Shown in pieces: positions 8,526 through 16,896 of a stretch of DNA of 64,000 bases (positions within the stretch are counted from its first letter, which is position 1; each line of letters opens with the position of its first letter). The stretch comes from JANQPA01 sp964548175. GTDB lineage: Bacteria > Bacteroidota > Bacteroidia > Chitinophagales > Saprospiraceae. Both the position numbers and the translations under genes were made by a program. The stretch is from positions 1 to 64,000 of the forward strand of contig CAZJQS010000007.1 of the NCBI GenBank assembly GCA_964548175.1, given 5' to 3'. Under the pieces are notes generated by a model that worked only from the letters and a program-made list of their open reading frames with translations, ran no database searches and was not told the origin of the DNA.

Positions 8526-9212
8526 TTACTCGCTGAGCGGTATTTTGAGTTGACTCGGTTTTTCTTGTGAGGTAGGCAAAAAACCGGATTCAGATTGTGA
8601 ATGATTATTGTAAGTATCCCAATCCGGGAAATAATCATCTGTCTGATTTCCCCAGCATGCCCAGTTAGGTCTTTTACCTCGAGAAAACATTTCAAGAAAC
8701 GGCCCCCAACTGCAGGATTCAATCAACTCGTATTGCTCATCGGGTTTACGGCTATGCTCTCTTTTTCTGGAAGAGATGATGTTTTCCTGACTTCTTCCGG
8801 GAGCTAAGGTCCTGACATTATTACCCCTGACTCCGAAGAGAATGATTTCGGTGACATTTCTAAAATAGAAGCCCACTCCTCTGCGATCAGGTCCTCCGTC
8901 TTTTCGTATTTTATACCAAATGAGATTAGTTTTATAGTTGAAGCCCCATGCTTCCAACACTTCTAGGCCCTCTTTCAGCAGGGCATTGGGTACCCATAGG
9001 TACAGATGCGCCCTTTCGTTGCAAGCTTGGCCAACAGAAATACTTTTTATTTCTTCTAATGAAAGAGTGGGATATCTTGCAAGTCTCTTATGCTCTGGAG
9101 CTACTTTGCCGGTTCTGTTTTGAAACTGCCAGGGTGGATCCGCTAAAATGGTTGAAAACTTTCTGTCCCCAACAAATCCGAGAAAATCCTCAACAACAGA
9201 ATTGTTTTCCAT
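8526..9212 (-). CDS. MT-A70 family DNA N6-adenine methyltransferase
   Basis: A 228-residue methylase with the catalytic motif ADPPW (Asp25-Trp28) and the MT-A70 pattern of AHLYLWVPNALL and a late SAM-binding segment. It is predicted to methylate adenine in a short DNA site. The start ATG directly follows the TAA stop of the upstream endonuclease gene with no intervening base, so the two are translated from one message. The pairing indicates a type II restriction-modification unit in which this enzyme protects host DNA. It is on the minus strand downstream of the eCIS locus. Confidence 0.92.
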   Translation of the reverse strand: MENNSVVEDFLGFVGDRKFSTILADPPWQFQNRTGKVAPEHKRLARYPTLSLEEIKSISVGQACNERAHLYLWVPNALLKEGLEVLEAWGFNYKTNLIWYKIRKDGGPDRRGVGFYFRNVTEIILFGVRGNNVRTLAPGRSQENIISSRKREHSRKPDEQYELIESCSWGPFLEMFSRGKRPNWACWGNQTDDYFPDWDTYNNHSQSESGFLPTSQEKPSQLKIPLSE

Positions 9213-9881
9213 TTATATTTCTTTATCTGTTAATAATTTTGAAGTAATACCAAGGACAAGCACAGGGCAGCCACCATTTCTACCTGCTTCAAGCCTTGGC
9301 AGAAGCTTTCCCATATGCGTGGTGCTAGCGCCGTATTTGTTCTTTACTTTTTTTGTCTTACCGTCTTTATCAATAAATTTGTCCAATTTAATAAATAATT
9401 GATCCAACTCATTACTTCTGGTGACTAAAACGCCGACGCTGATAGCATCGTAGTCAAAAAAAGCACGAAAGGCATATAGGTCCCTATCAAAAGTTTGGTC
9501 TTTGCTATTCCATTCCAAGTCGAACGCCACCCTGTTTTCTAAAAAATCTACCTTATGGGTGTCATAGCTGATGGGTTCTTTAACTTCTTTTTTATTTCGA
9601 CCTTTTATTTCATAAATCCTTAACTCTGCACCTAGCTGCTTTTCATGCCACCCCATTGGCCTGAATAACTCAGAAAACTTCTTTGGAATATTGCTTTCGT
9701 TTCCTCCTAAAGCAAGAACATCTTCAATGCTAAAACGAAACTTTTCCAATGCCATGCATAGCTCGTTAAATTCATCGGGGAATTCACCAGCTAAGATGGC
9801 TGCAGCATGTTTATAATCATGGATCTCGTAAAGTTCCTGAATGTTTTGCGGGATATAGTTCTGCCAGCCCATGCTAAACAA
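9213..9881 (-). CDS. BglII/BstYI-like type II restriction endonuclease
   Basis: A 222-residue protein resembling the BglII/BstYI endonuclease family, which cuts GATC-centred hexamers. Candidate active-site residues are Asp112, Asp121, Glu123 and Asn125 in the segment VDFLENRVAFDLEWN, followed by a long helix-rich region and the C-terminal segment GASTTHMGKLLPRLEAGRNG typical of the family. The gene is directly coupled to an adenine methylase. The recognition site is not determinable here. AGATCT occurs several times in the window (for example near 19648 and 45814), so host sites are not absent. A Met4 start is possible. Confidence 0.85.
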   Translation of the reverse strand: MFSMGWQNYIPQNIQELYEIHDYKHAAAILAGEFPDEFNELCMALEKFRFSIEDVLALGGNESNIPKKFSELFRPMGWHEKQLGAELRIYEIKGRNKKEVKEPISYDTHKVDFLENRVAFDLEWNSKDQTFDRDLYAFRAFFDYDAISVGVLVTRSNELDQLFIKLDKFIDKDGKTKKVKNKYGASTTHMGKLLPRLEAGRNGGCPVLVLGITSKLLTDKEI

Positions 9882-9942
9882 TAATTGAGGTTTAATATAC
9901 TAAAAAAAATGTTTTTAAAGTGTAATTTTGAAACAAATTATT

Positions 9943-12900
9943 TCACTTCAGCACTTTAGCCAACCCCAACAACCCCTCCGGAGTAATGAAATAGCTCAGA
10001 TGATCACATTCCACCTCCTCAATGCTGAGGGTGCATGACCAATGATCAGCGCCTTTCAATTGGATAGCACTGGGCTTGGACACGGCAATATCATTGGGCG
10101 TGTCGAAAAGAAAACGGGTTAAAGCATCATAAGTTAGCTCCATAAATCCACCGGCAATACGTTCGAGCAATCGCCTTTGTTTTTCCTCTTCCTCCCGTTC
10201 GATCAGAGTGGTATTGCCCATGACAATAATATAGGGGATGTGCGGGTCCGTTCCGTCGTTAAGTTGTTTAAGGAAGTCAGATTTATTGGCGTGCATCTGC
10301 TGCAGGGTAACAAACATTCCTTTTCCCAGCCTTTGCAGCAACATTAAGGGAATGATGTAAGGCTTGAGAAAAGCCGCACCGTTGAGGGCTTTTGTCAACA
10401 GCACACCGGCCAGCTCCTGCACATTGGCCCAGGGCGAACCGTTGTTAGGGGTTCCGCACATGATCAGTTGGTTGATCATTTCATGGCCACCCTCTTTTTC
10501 GATCATCCAGCGGGAGACTAGTCCACCCATAGAGTGTGCAATGATCGTGACGTTTTTATAATGACCTGCTGCCAGTCCGACTTCCTCCAGCTTTTGTTTG
10601 AAGGCCTGCGCTGTTTTTTCGATCGGTGTATTCAGGTTCTCGTAATCAAAGGTCAGCACGATATCGAAATGGGGAATGACAGCCTCTCCTTTTTCATCCC
10701 TCAACTGTTTAAGGGCCGGCGGCATGGCTTTGGTATTGCCGATGATGCCGTGGATCATGATCCCGATATTGGTGGCGTCTTCAATAGCAGCTTTAACCTT
10801 TTCGAGATCCTTTTCGTACTCAAATTCAGTGTCGGAAGTGAATTCGGCGAGCGCCAGTTGTGGCCAGTTGTACTCGACGCCCAATGGAGCCAGTATGACT
10901 TTATGGAAAAACAACTTAACGGAACGTCCCAGGCTGCGCGTTTGGGTTTCTGCGGGCAGGCTTTCGATCAATACCTCGCCGCTTTCATTCGAACGCCCAA
11001 GGGGAAAGTACATACCCGTATCCGGATCATAGCCCATGGGGACAATAAAAGTATCCTTGTCCAGTTTTTCCGTTAACTGAATTTTAAGCGGATGTTCCGT
11101 ATTGATCTTTTCTGCTCCCTGTATGTCGCTAAGTTCCATCACGCTGAGGCCGTCGAATTTTTGTAGTCCTTCGGTAAAAGAATAGACGGAGCTCATTTGA
11201 GCTGTGCCCCACAAGTTAGAAGGAGGGGCTGCATGTGGATGGGCTTCGTCCATTTGTCCTGAAAGCGCACGTTCCGCTTCTTTTTGTCCGGAAAAGGATA
11301 CGGAGGCGGAAACTCCTTCCGGGGTTGTAATGCTAAGGGCATTGCCTAAAACGGCAGTGCTGTGCCCCGGGGCCAGTTGTTGGCTATCTAAAGGACGTAC
11401 GATGATCATTTCTATTTCGCGGGTCACCCAATCAGGGCCGGCCGGGGTTTTATCTTTTCTGCGGCCCGCCCTTTTTACTTCATGCTCTTCTCGGACATCC
11501 AATTCCAGGGCATCCTGCTCATATTGATCCGTACTCAGGTAAGGATCGGTGCTGATGAAGAGTTTGATGTATTCGCCGATTTCGGTAATGCCCCAGCTGA
11601 GGTAGGCGTCTTCCAGTTCCAGCGGTATGGTTTTATAGGAGGTGTTTTCAAAAAAGTCGATCAGCCAGGCGGCTTCATCGCCGGGCGACAGCTCCTGATA
11701 GGCCAGAAAGCGATTGCTGATCTTGAAGTTAGCCTGCATATTTAAGGCGCTCACATAAAGTTTTCGCTGCCCCTTGTTTTTAATAGACAAACGAAAGGCA
11801 GGTTGATGCCATTCGCCATCTTTCATCTGGTAAGGGAAAAGGTTTGCCTGACGGTAGTCGACCAGTTCTGCCTGGGCGTCATCCTCCAGGTTGCCGGCTT
11901 CGGTTACTCTGTACAGATTGATCTGCAGCTCTTCTTCGGTAATGGAAGAACGCGGATTCTTGAGATTCAGCAGGTTTCGCCATTTCGCCACCGAGTCTGC
12001 CTGGTCGAGGAAAAAATTTGCGGTTCGTGCACTCACAGGACCGACTCTTTTGAAGACCGGATGATCTTCTCCGGGAAGGGTTAGAATAAGGCTGTCGCCC
12101 AGTTCTTTGATCAGGTAAGCAGCATTATCCATGCTCTCGGTGAGTTCGAGATAATAGGGCATCCGATCATTAAAAGCCTCCTTAACGGCGGAAACGGCCT
12201 TTTCTGAAAGATCTTTATCCAAAGCCAGGCTTAACTTGCGGAAATTGATGCCTTTGGCGAAAGCCTTGTAAGCCTTGCTCTTATCCAGGTCTGTAATGGT
12301 GTTAATGATCGATCGATTAGCCTCTACGGTTTTTATTTCGACAGGAGTTCCATTATCCAGTTCGAGATATCCCCCTTCCTCCGGGATACCCTGTATCAGT
12401 CCGGCGTCCAGTATCCAGTTATTTCCGTCAAAGTTGATGGTATAGTAGGGCTCGGCAGGTTTGACGGCGCCTCCCAGGAAGAGGCTGCTGCGCAGTTCGT
12501 GAAGATCGGAAGACAGTTGCGGCGTCTGCCGGCTGACAGTACTGCCGACTCTGACCTGAAGGGTCCGGATAAGGTCGGCATAAGTCACCTGGCTATTTTG
12601 TTGTTCAAGTGCTTCGATGAGGTTGTAGGTGAAAACGCCACGCGTCCGGCCGTGGATTTTCAGTTCTTTGGCAGTTTCATCGTCTTTAGAAGCTGCCATT
12701 TGAATGAACCGGCCTTTAGGAGGGCGGACATTCAGGCCGTCTTCCGTCTCGACCCTGTGGTAGGATTGAAAGCCGTAATAATCCTCCAGCCTGTTTGGCG
12801 CCGGGCTGGGCTCCGCCATACGTTCGCGTACTTCCTGCTGCTGCATAGGCGGGAAGACGGCATTACGGGTAATGGTGCCGGAATGGCAGCAGTCGAAGAC

Positions 12901-13509
12901 AGCGGCGAAATGCATATCCTTATAACGGTTTTGTTCCTTGTCCCAGCAGGCATCCCAAAAGAGGTAGGACAGTTCTTTGTCCATCAGGTCTTTACCGCCC
13001 TGCACCCGGCTATCATAAGCAACGACCGACTCGTTCATCCGGTCGGGGTCGAGGTGCCAGAACTCTTTGGGGGCATTGGCTCTGGAGCCGTGGCCGGAAT
13101 AATAGAATACGCAGATATCGCCGTCCCGGGCTTGTCCGAAATGTTGAAAAGCCTGGATGATATTGGCCTTGGTGGCTTCCTGATCGGTTAATAATTTGAT
13201 ATTCAGGTTTATGTTTTCCTTATCGAAGCGACATTCGATGAATTCTTTGAAGGCGTCCCTGTCGGCTACGCATCCGTTCAGGCGGTGGCTTTTAATGGGA
13301 TAGTTGTCGATGGCGACCATTAGTGCATACAAAGTATGCGATTTTTGGCTGCTGCCGGAATGGTTCATAGGATTCGATGGTTTAGGTTTTGTTTCAGCGG
13401 TATTGGAATTATTGCCTTCTTTTTGATGTAGACCGGTACTTTTGGAGTTTTCCTTTAGTTTTTTACTGATCCCCAAAAGGCGTAATATTCGGATAAAGAG
13501 CTGCTTCAT
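9943..13509 (-). CDS. metacaspase-like peptidase fused to a lipase-like alpha/beta hydrolase; candidate eCIS cargo
   Basis: An 1188-residue protein without a signal peptide. Residues 1-58 are a basic, serine/asparagine-rich leader. A C14 caspase-like domain (about 60-330) has the catalytic pair His140 in YYSGHGSR and Cys208 in FDCCHSG. A long middle region (about 340-890) is beta-rich with no recognised family. The C-terminus (about 900-1150) is an alpha/beta hydrolase with the nucleophile elbow AHSMGG (Ser near 990), the oxyanion segment IMIHGIIGNT and CGTPNNGSPW, like lipases and PGAP1-type hydrolases. The start overlaps the preceding gene by 47 nt; Met48 is an alternative start. A protease-lipase at the end of an eCIS locus suggests an effector, but a cellular self-destruct or maturation role is equally open. 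Confidence 0.85.
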   Translation of the reverse strand: MKQLFIRILRLLGISKKLKENSKSTGLHQKEGNNSNTAETKPKPSNPMNHSGSSQKSHTLYALMVAIDNYPIKSHRLNGCVADRDAFKEFIECRFDKENINLNIKLLTDQEATKANIIQAFQHFGQARDGDICVFYYSGHGSRANAPKEFWHLDPDRMNESVVAYDSRVQGGKDLMDKELSYLFWDACWDKEQNRYKDMHFAAVFDCCHSGTITRNAVFPPMQQQEVRERMAEPSPAPNRLEDYYGFQSYHRVETEDGLNVRPPKGRFIQMAASKDDETAKELKIHGRTRGVFTYNLIEALEQQNSQVTYADLIRTLQVRVGSTVSRQTPQLSSDLHELRSSLFLGGAVKPAEPYYTINFDGNNWILDAGLIQGIPEEGGYLELDNGTPVEIKTVEANRSIINTITDLDKSKAYKAFAKGINFRKLSLALDKDLSEKAVSAVKEAFNDRMPYYLELTESMDNAAYLIKELGDSLILTLPGEDHPVFKRVGPVSARTANFFLDQADSVAKWRNLLNLKNPRSSITEEELQINLYRVTEAGNLEDDAQAELVDYRQANLFPYQMKDGEWHQPAFRLSIKNKGQRKLYVSALNMQANFKISNRFLAYQELSPGDEAAWLIDFFENTSYKTIPLELEDAYLSWGITEIGEYIKLFISTDPYLSTDQYEQDALELDVREEHEVKRAGRRKDKTPAGPDWVTREIEMIIVRPLDSQQLAPGHSTAVLGNALSITTPEGVSASVSFSGQKEAERALSGQMDEAHPHAAPPSNLWGTAQMSSVYSFTEGLQKFDGLSVMELSDIQGAEKINTEHPLKIQLTEKLDKDTFIVPMGYDPDTGMYFPLGRSNESGEVLIESLPAETQTRSLGRSVKLFFHKVILAPLGVEYNWPQLALAEFTSDTEFEYEKDLEKVKAAIEDATNIGIMIHGIIGNTKAMPPALKQLRDEKGEAVIPHFDIVLTFDYENLNTPIEKTAQAFKQKLEEVGLAAGHYKNVTIIAHSMGGLVSRWMIEKEGGHEMINQLIMCGTPNNGSPWANVQELAGVLLTKALNGAAFLKPYIIPLMLLQRLGKGMFVTLQQMHANKSDFLKQLNDGTDPHIPYIIVMGNTTLIEREEEEKQRRLLERIAGGFMELTYDALTRFLFDTPNDIAVSKPSAIQLKGADHWSCTLSIEEVECDHLSYFITPEGLLGLAKVLK

Positions 13510-15109
13510 AGGAAGAAGGTGGTTGTACTAGGTGATTGGTATTATTATCCAGGCTTCTGGAAGACCGGCCGTCGCCGTTATAGACGAAAGACCCTCTGTT
13601 ATCGGAGATGACGCCGGAATCCAGGTATCTTTTGGTGACGGTAGCTCTACGCATGGCGTCGCTCATGGGGGCGGAATGTCCATGTTGATAAGTGACTCTT
13701 ATCTGCAGGTAGGCTTCCAGGACTCTTTTTTCTTCATTGGTTCCCCATGACCTTGGGTCCTGTAATCCGGTTACCTGCATTGCTTTTTGTACGGAAGGGG
13801 CGACGAAGGCCGGTCTGTTGACATGATGATCAAGGATCAGGGCCACGCCATATTCTGAGGTGATGATCTGGCTGAGCGGAAAGCCATTGACGCCTTCCTC
13901 CGGCTTCCAGTAGAACCTCATGAGTCTGCTCAGGGCATGTTCGATCTCGATGGCCTGGACGTTAGGGTCCTGGCCGGCCAGCCAAAAGCGGAATGCCCAT
14001 TTGGCGTCTCTGAACTGTTCCTTTTCTCTTTCTATTTCAATGGGGTTGCCGTTTAATGTCAGCGTACCCACTACAGGTCCTGTGTTAGGGGTGACGTCCA
14101 GCCCATGAGTTTTGAAGAGATTTCTGAAGGTATTCGGATAGCTGTCTTTTATCTTTTTCAGCAAGGCGGGCAATTCTCCTGAGCTCAGAGCCCACTGGTA
14201 AATGCCGAAGCTAAAGTAGCCCCGGTCATAGCTGTTGATGGCGTCCAGCTTGCCTTCATTATCGGAGACGGATTTCATGACGCTGATCGCGGAGTTGCTG
14301 ACGCCCAGTCGCTGCAAATGGTCCCGGTTTCGGTTGATGTATTGTTCTATGCTTATGGAACCCCAGAAGGCATATCCGATAGGTAGTTTTTTCACCAGGC
14401 GCACGCTGTTGCGGCCGTCCGTAACGAAAAGCCTGTTCCCTTCATCTCTGAAGGTAAGCTGGCTGGAGGTTGGGGGAGGGGGGCTTCCGCCGCCTGGTGT
14501 ACCCGTGCCACCGCCTGGGGGAGTGCTGCCGCCACCGGTGTCAGGGATCAGGTTATATCCTGCCAGGACGGTGGAGCCGAAATAGCTGCTTATTGTTTCG
14601 ATGATCTTAATGGCCAGGTTGCGGGACAGGGAGTAGCCGTCAGATTTAAGACCATTCTTTTGGGCGAAGTCCCTCAAAGCGGTATTAAGGGGGACCTGGT
14701 TGTAGCCCAGTGCATTCATAATGATCTGGAGGCTTTGATTTTGGAAACTACCTGGCGTCTGGAGGTTGTAGACGGTGTTCAGCCGGTTGTTTGAGGTGGC
14801 TTCGAGCAGGATACGCAGATCATCCAGCGTTTCATGTCTTTCCCACATTTTGATCAGCAGGGGAGCGGTGACGCTCAGGCCGTTGCTGGGCATGTTGTTT
14901 TTTTTGGAAAAAGCGGATACTGCCCTGATGGTGCCGCCGGCGTAATAGCCGTCGGTTTGGTACCGGTTCCAACCGAGTTCGGGACCGAAGCCGAGGTCAA
15001 AGAGGGCTATCTGAAGGTCTTGAACGTGGCTGTTGCGGTTGCCGGCGGTGAGAAAGCGGCTGACGGAGTTGGTCTGTAACAGGTTGATCAGAGAAGGGTC
15101 GAACGCCAT
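13463..15109 (-). CDS. peptidoglycan-binding and lysozyme-like protein of the eCIS locus
   Basis: A 548-residue protein with no signal peptide. The N-terminal half (about 15-185) holds two PG_binding_1-like units (HVQDLQIALFDLGFG..DGYYAGGTIRAVSAF, then QNQSLQIIMNALGY). A Gly/Pro linker (about 190-215) follows, then a C-terminal lysozyme-like domain. In it SDNEGKLDAINSYD followed by GYFSFGIYQW gives a likely catalytic Glu near residue 283. It sits between the ATPase gene and the metacaspase-lipase gene. Likely roles are cutting the cell wall to release assembled particles from the producer, or helping the tube pass a target wall; the sequence does not choose between them. Confidence 0.8.
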   Translation of the reverse strand: MAFDPSLINLLQTNSVSRFLTAGNRNSHVQDLQIALFDLGFGPELGWNRYQTDGYYAGGTIRAVSAFSKKNNMPSNGLSVTAPLLIKMWERHETLDDLRILLEATSNNRLNTVYNLQTPGSFQNQSLQIIMNALGYNQVPLNTALRDFAQKNGLKSDGYSLSRNLAIKIIETISSYFGSTVLAGYNLIPDTGGGSTPPGGGTGTPGGGSPPPPTSSQLTFRDEGNRLFVTDGRNSVRLVKKLPIGYAFWGSISIEQYINRNRDHLQRLGVSNSAISVMKSVSDNEGKLDAINSYDRGYFSFGIYQWALSSGELPALLKKIKDSYPNTFRNLFKTHGLDVTPNTGPVVGTLTLNGNPIEIEREKEQFRDAKWAFRFWLAGQDPNVQAIEIEHALSRLMRFYWKPEEGVNGFPLSQIITSEYGVALILDHHVNRPAFVAPSVQKAMQVTGLQDPRSWGTNEEKRVLEAYLQIRVTYQHGHSAPMSDAMRRATVTKRYLDSGVISDNRGSFVYNGDGRSSRSLDNNTNHLVQPPSSYEAALYPNITPFGDQ

Positions 15110-15260
15110 AATTTTTGGGTTTTATCTTTACTTACGGGGTTGCGTTATTGGCTTTGAGCGGATAACGCAACCTTAATTTACAGAAGTGTGGGAATGAAAT
15201 TTTATCAAAACCGTAAAATAGGTAAAAAAAAATAGCGGAACAAGCGGCTGACCGGGCTAT

Positions 15261-16601
15261 TTACAATAATCGTCCTTCCTTTTCGAATTCTCTGTGAATT
15301 CCGGCCAGCAAATCCTCCTCTGTAATGATAGTTTGTTGGTTGGATAAGGACAAAAGGCAGCAATACTGTACAATATTCATGATGTTGGCGCCGCTCAATT
15401 TGAATTTTTTGGAAATCTCGTTCAGCTGTATCCGGTCTTCGAGAGCTACTTGTTCGGGAAACGCCTTTGACCAGAGGAGTTGTCTTTCTGCCTGAGAAGG
15501 CATAGGAAAGTGGATGATGGATTGAAACCTTCGCACAAAAGCATCGTCAATATTCGTTTTTAAGTTGGTGGCTAAAATCACCAGGCCATTGTAGTCTTCT
15601 ACCTTTTGTAAGATATAAGCGATTTCCTGATTAGCGTATTTATCATGAGCATCTTTCACGTTGGTCCTTTTGCCAAATAGGGCATCTGCTTCGTCAAAAA
15701 ACAAGATCCAGTCTTTATCGGAGGCTTTATCAAAGAGCTTAGACAAGTTTTTCTCCGTTTCGCCAATATATTTAGATACGACCAGCGAAAGATCGATCCT
15801 GAACACCTTTTTTTCGCAAAATTTACCGAGTAAAGCGGCTGTCAGCGTCTTGCCGGTACCGGGAGGGCCGTGAAAGAGGGCGCGATATCCTGGTTTTAGC
15901 TTTTTTTTCATGCCCCAATCTTCCAGGAGGGTAGCTCCATATCGAAGCCATATTTGCAGTTCCTGGATCTGGCTCTTCGTCGTGGTGTTGAGGACAAGGT
16001 CGGGCCAGTCCATCATGGTATGAAGCTGCTGAGCAGGGAAATGTGCGCCAAATTGGGGCGCATTCATCTTTCCGGTCGTGAATAGATCAATGTATTCCTG
16101 CCCAAGGATGATCTTGCCACTCATCGGGGGATCTCCCTCTGGCGTTTCTTCAATCCAGAGAATTCTTTTTTTATAAAAAAAGTGAGATTGCCGGAACATC
16201 TGCTGAAGGCGAATGCGTTCTTCGAGTTTTTCTCCTCCCAGAATGAAAATGATGGTCTCGGCCGTGGGCAAAAAACCACGGTGATTTTTTCCACGAACGC
16301 CACCCAACTGAGCAAAATCACCCTCTTTTTCCAAAAGCTTCTGAATGATATCATCATAAAAATTGGGATATAGATGAGGCGCCAGCGCCATGAGTAAGGC
16401 CCAGCGCTCTTCTTCTGAACATTGGTGCTGGATGCAGAACCTATCAAAAAAAGAATCTGTTTTTAATCCGGACACTTCCTCCAGATGATCAGGGGGCAGT
16501 GCTTCCAATTGGCCGAAAAAACGAAGCAGGCGAGCTTCAATGAGTTGCCTGAGCCTGGACACCTCCGTTCGTAAAGCCTGTATGTTAGAAGAAAAATCCA
16601 T
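15261..16601 (-). CDS. eCIS AAA+ ATPase (Afp15-like)
   Basis: A 446-residue AAA+ protein. The N-terminal half (1-200) is helical and typical of the eCIS ATPase. The AAA module carries Walker A GPPGTGKT (about 246), Walker B ILFFDEAD (about 299), and the FVRRF arginine-finger region. In Afp/PVC systems this ATPase is a hallmark gene and is needed for particle assembly, although its exact task is unsettled. The gene has a 295-nt upstream gap containing three inverted repeats, the largest gap in the cluster, so it may have its own expression control. Confidence 0.93.
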   Translation of the reverse strand: MDFSSNIQALRTEVSRLRQLIEARLLRFFGQLEALPPDHLEEVSGLKTDSFFDRFCIQHQCSEEERWALLMALAPHLYPNFYDDIIQKLLEKEGDFAQLGGVRGKNHRGFLPTAETIIFILGGEKLEERIRLQQMFRQSHFFYKKRILWIEETPEGDPPMSGKIILGQEYIDLFTTGKMNAPQFGAHFPAQQLHTMMDWPDLVLNTTTKSQIQELQIWLRYGATLLEDWGMKKKLKPGYRALFHGPPGTGKTLTAALLGKFCEKKVFRIDLSLVVSKYIGETEKNLSKLFDKASDKDWILFFDEADALFGKRTNVKDAHDKYANQEIAYILQKVEDYNGLVILATNLKTNIDDAFVRRFQSIIHFPMPSQAERQLLWSKAFPEQVALEDRIQLNEISKKFKLSGANIMNIVQYCCLLSLSNQQTIITEEDLLAGIHREFEKEGRLL

Positions 16602-16624
16602 TGTATGCTTTTTGATAGAAAATG

Positions 16625-16669
16625 AATTAAATAGGTTTACAGGGGCGCCACCGGTAAACCTGTTTAATT
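16625..16669. repeat. hairpin in the leader of the eCIS ATPase gene
   Basis: Arms 16625-16640 and 16654-16669 pair over 16 positions with one mismatch around a 13-nt GC-rich loop. On the minus strand the stem lies 23 nt upstream of the ATPase ATG, so it would form in the 5' leader of that message and could affect its translation or processing. Confidence 0.7.
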
Positions 16670-16693
16670 AATTCAATTTGCGAAGCAACTTTA

Positions 16694-16797
16694 GTAGAAG
16701 GTAGAAGGTATTAGGTAGAAAGAAATACAACCTAAAAAGGTATCTATTTGTCCATTTCAGGCAGAAATCTTTCTACTTTCTACCATTTACCATCTAC
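16694..16797. repeat. imperfect 29-nt inverted repeat (GGTAGAA-rich)
   Basis: The arms 16694-16722 and 16769-16797 match at 23 of 29 positions when one is reverse-complemented. Both are built of GTAGAAGG/GTAGAAAG units. The element abuts the next inverted repeat, and no gene lies within it. Confidence 0.6.
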
Positions 16798-16878
16798 GAG
16801 GCTGTCTCAAAAAAAAACACTCCCTGTAATAATATTATTGGGCGGCGAATAACGACGAAGGAGGTATGAGACAGCCTC
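16798..16878. repeat. 81-bp element bounded by 12-bp perfect inverted repeats
   Basis: GAGGCTGTCTCA (16798-16809) and its exact complement (16867-16878) bound a short non-coding stretch. Terminal sequences like this recall ends of insertion sequences, so it may be a miniature element. No transposase is encoded. It ends 18 nt past the stop of the upstream eCIS-core gene. Confidence 0.6.
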
Positions 16879-16896
16879 TAATTACTTGACAAGGTA

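Noticed and set aside
16798..16878. Complete insertion sequence
   Set aside because: The element is only 81 bp and encodes no transposase; at most a miniature relic.
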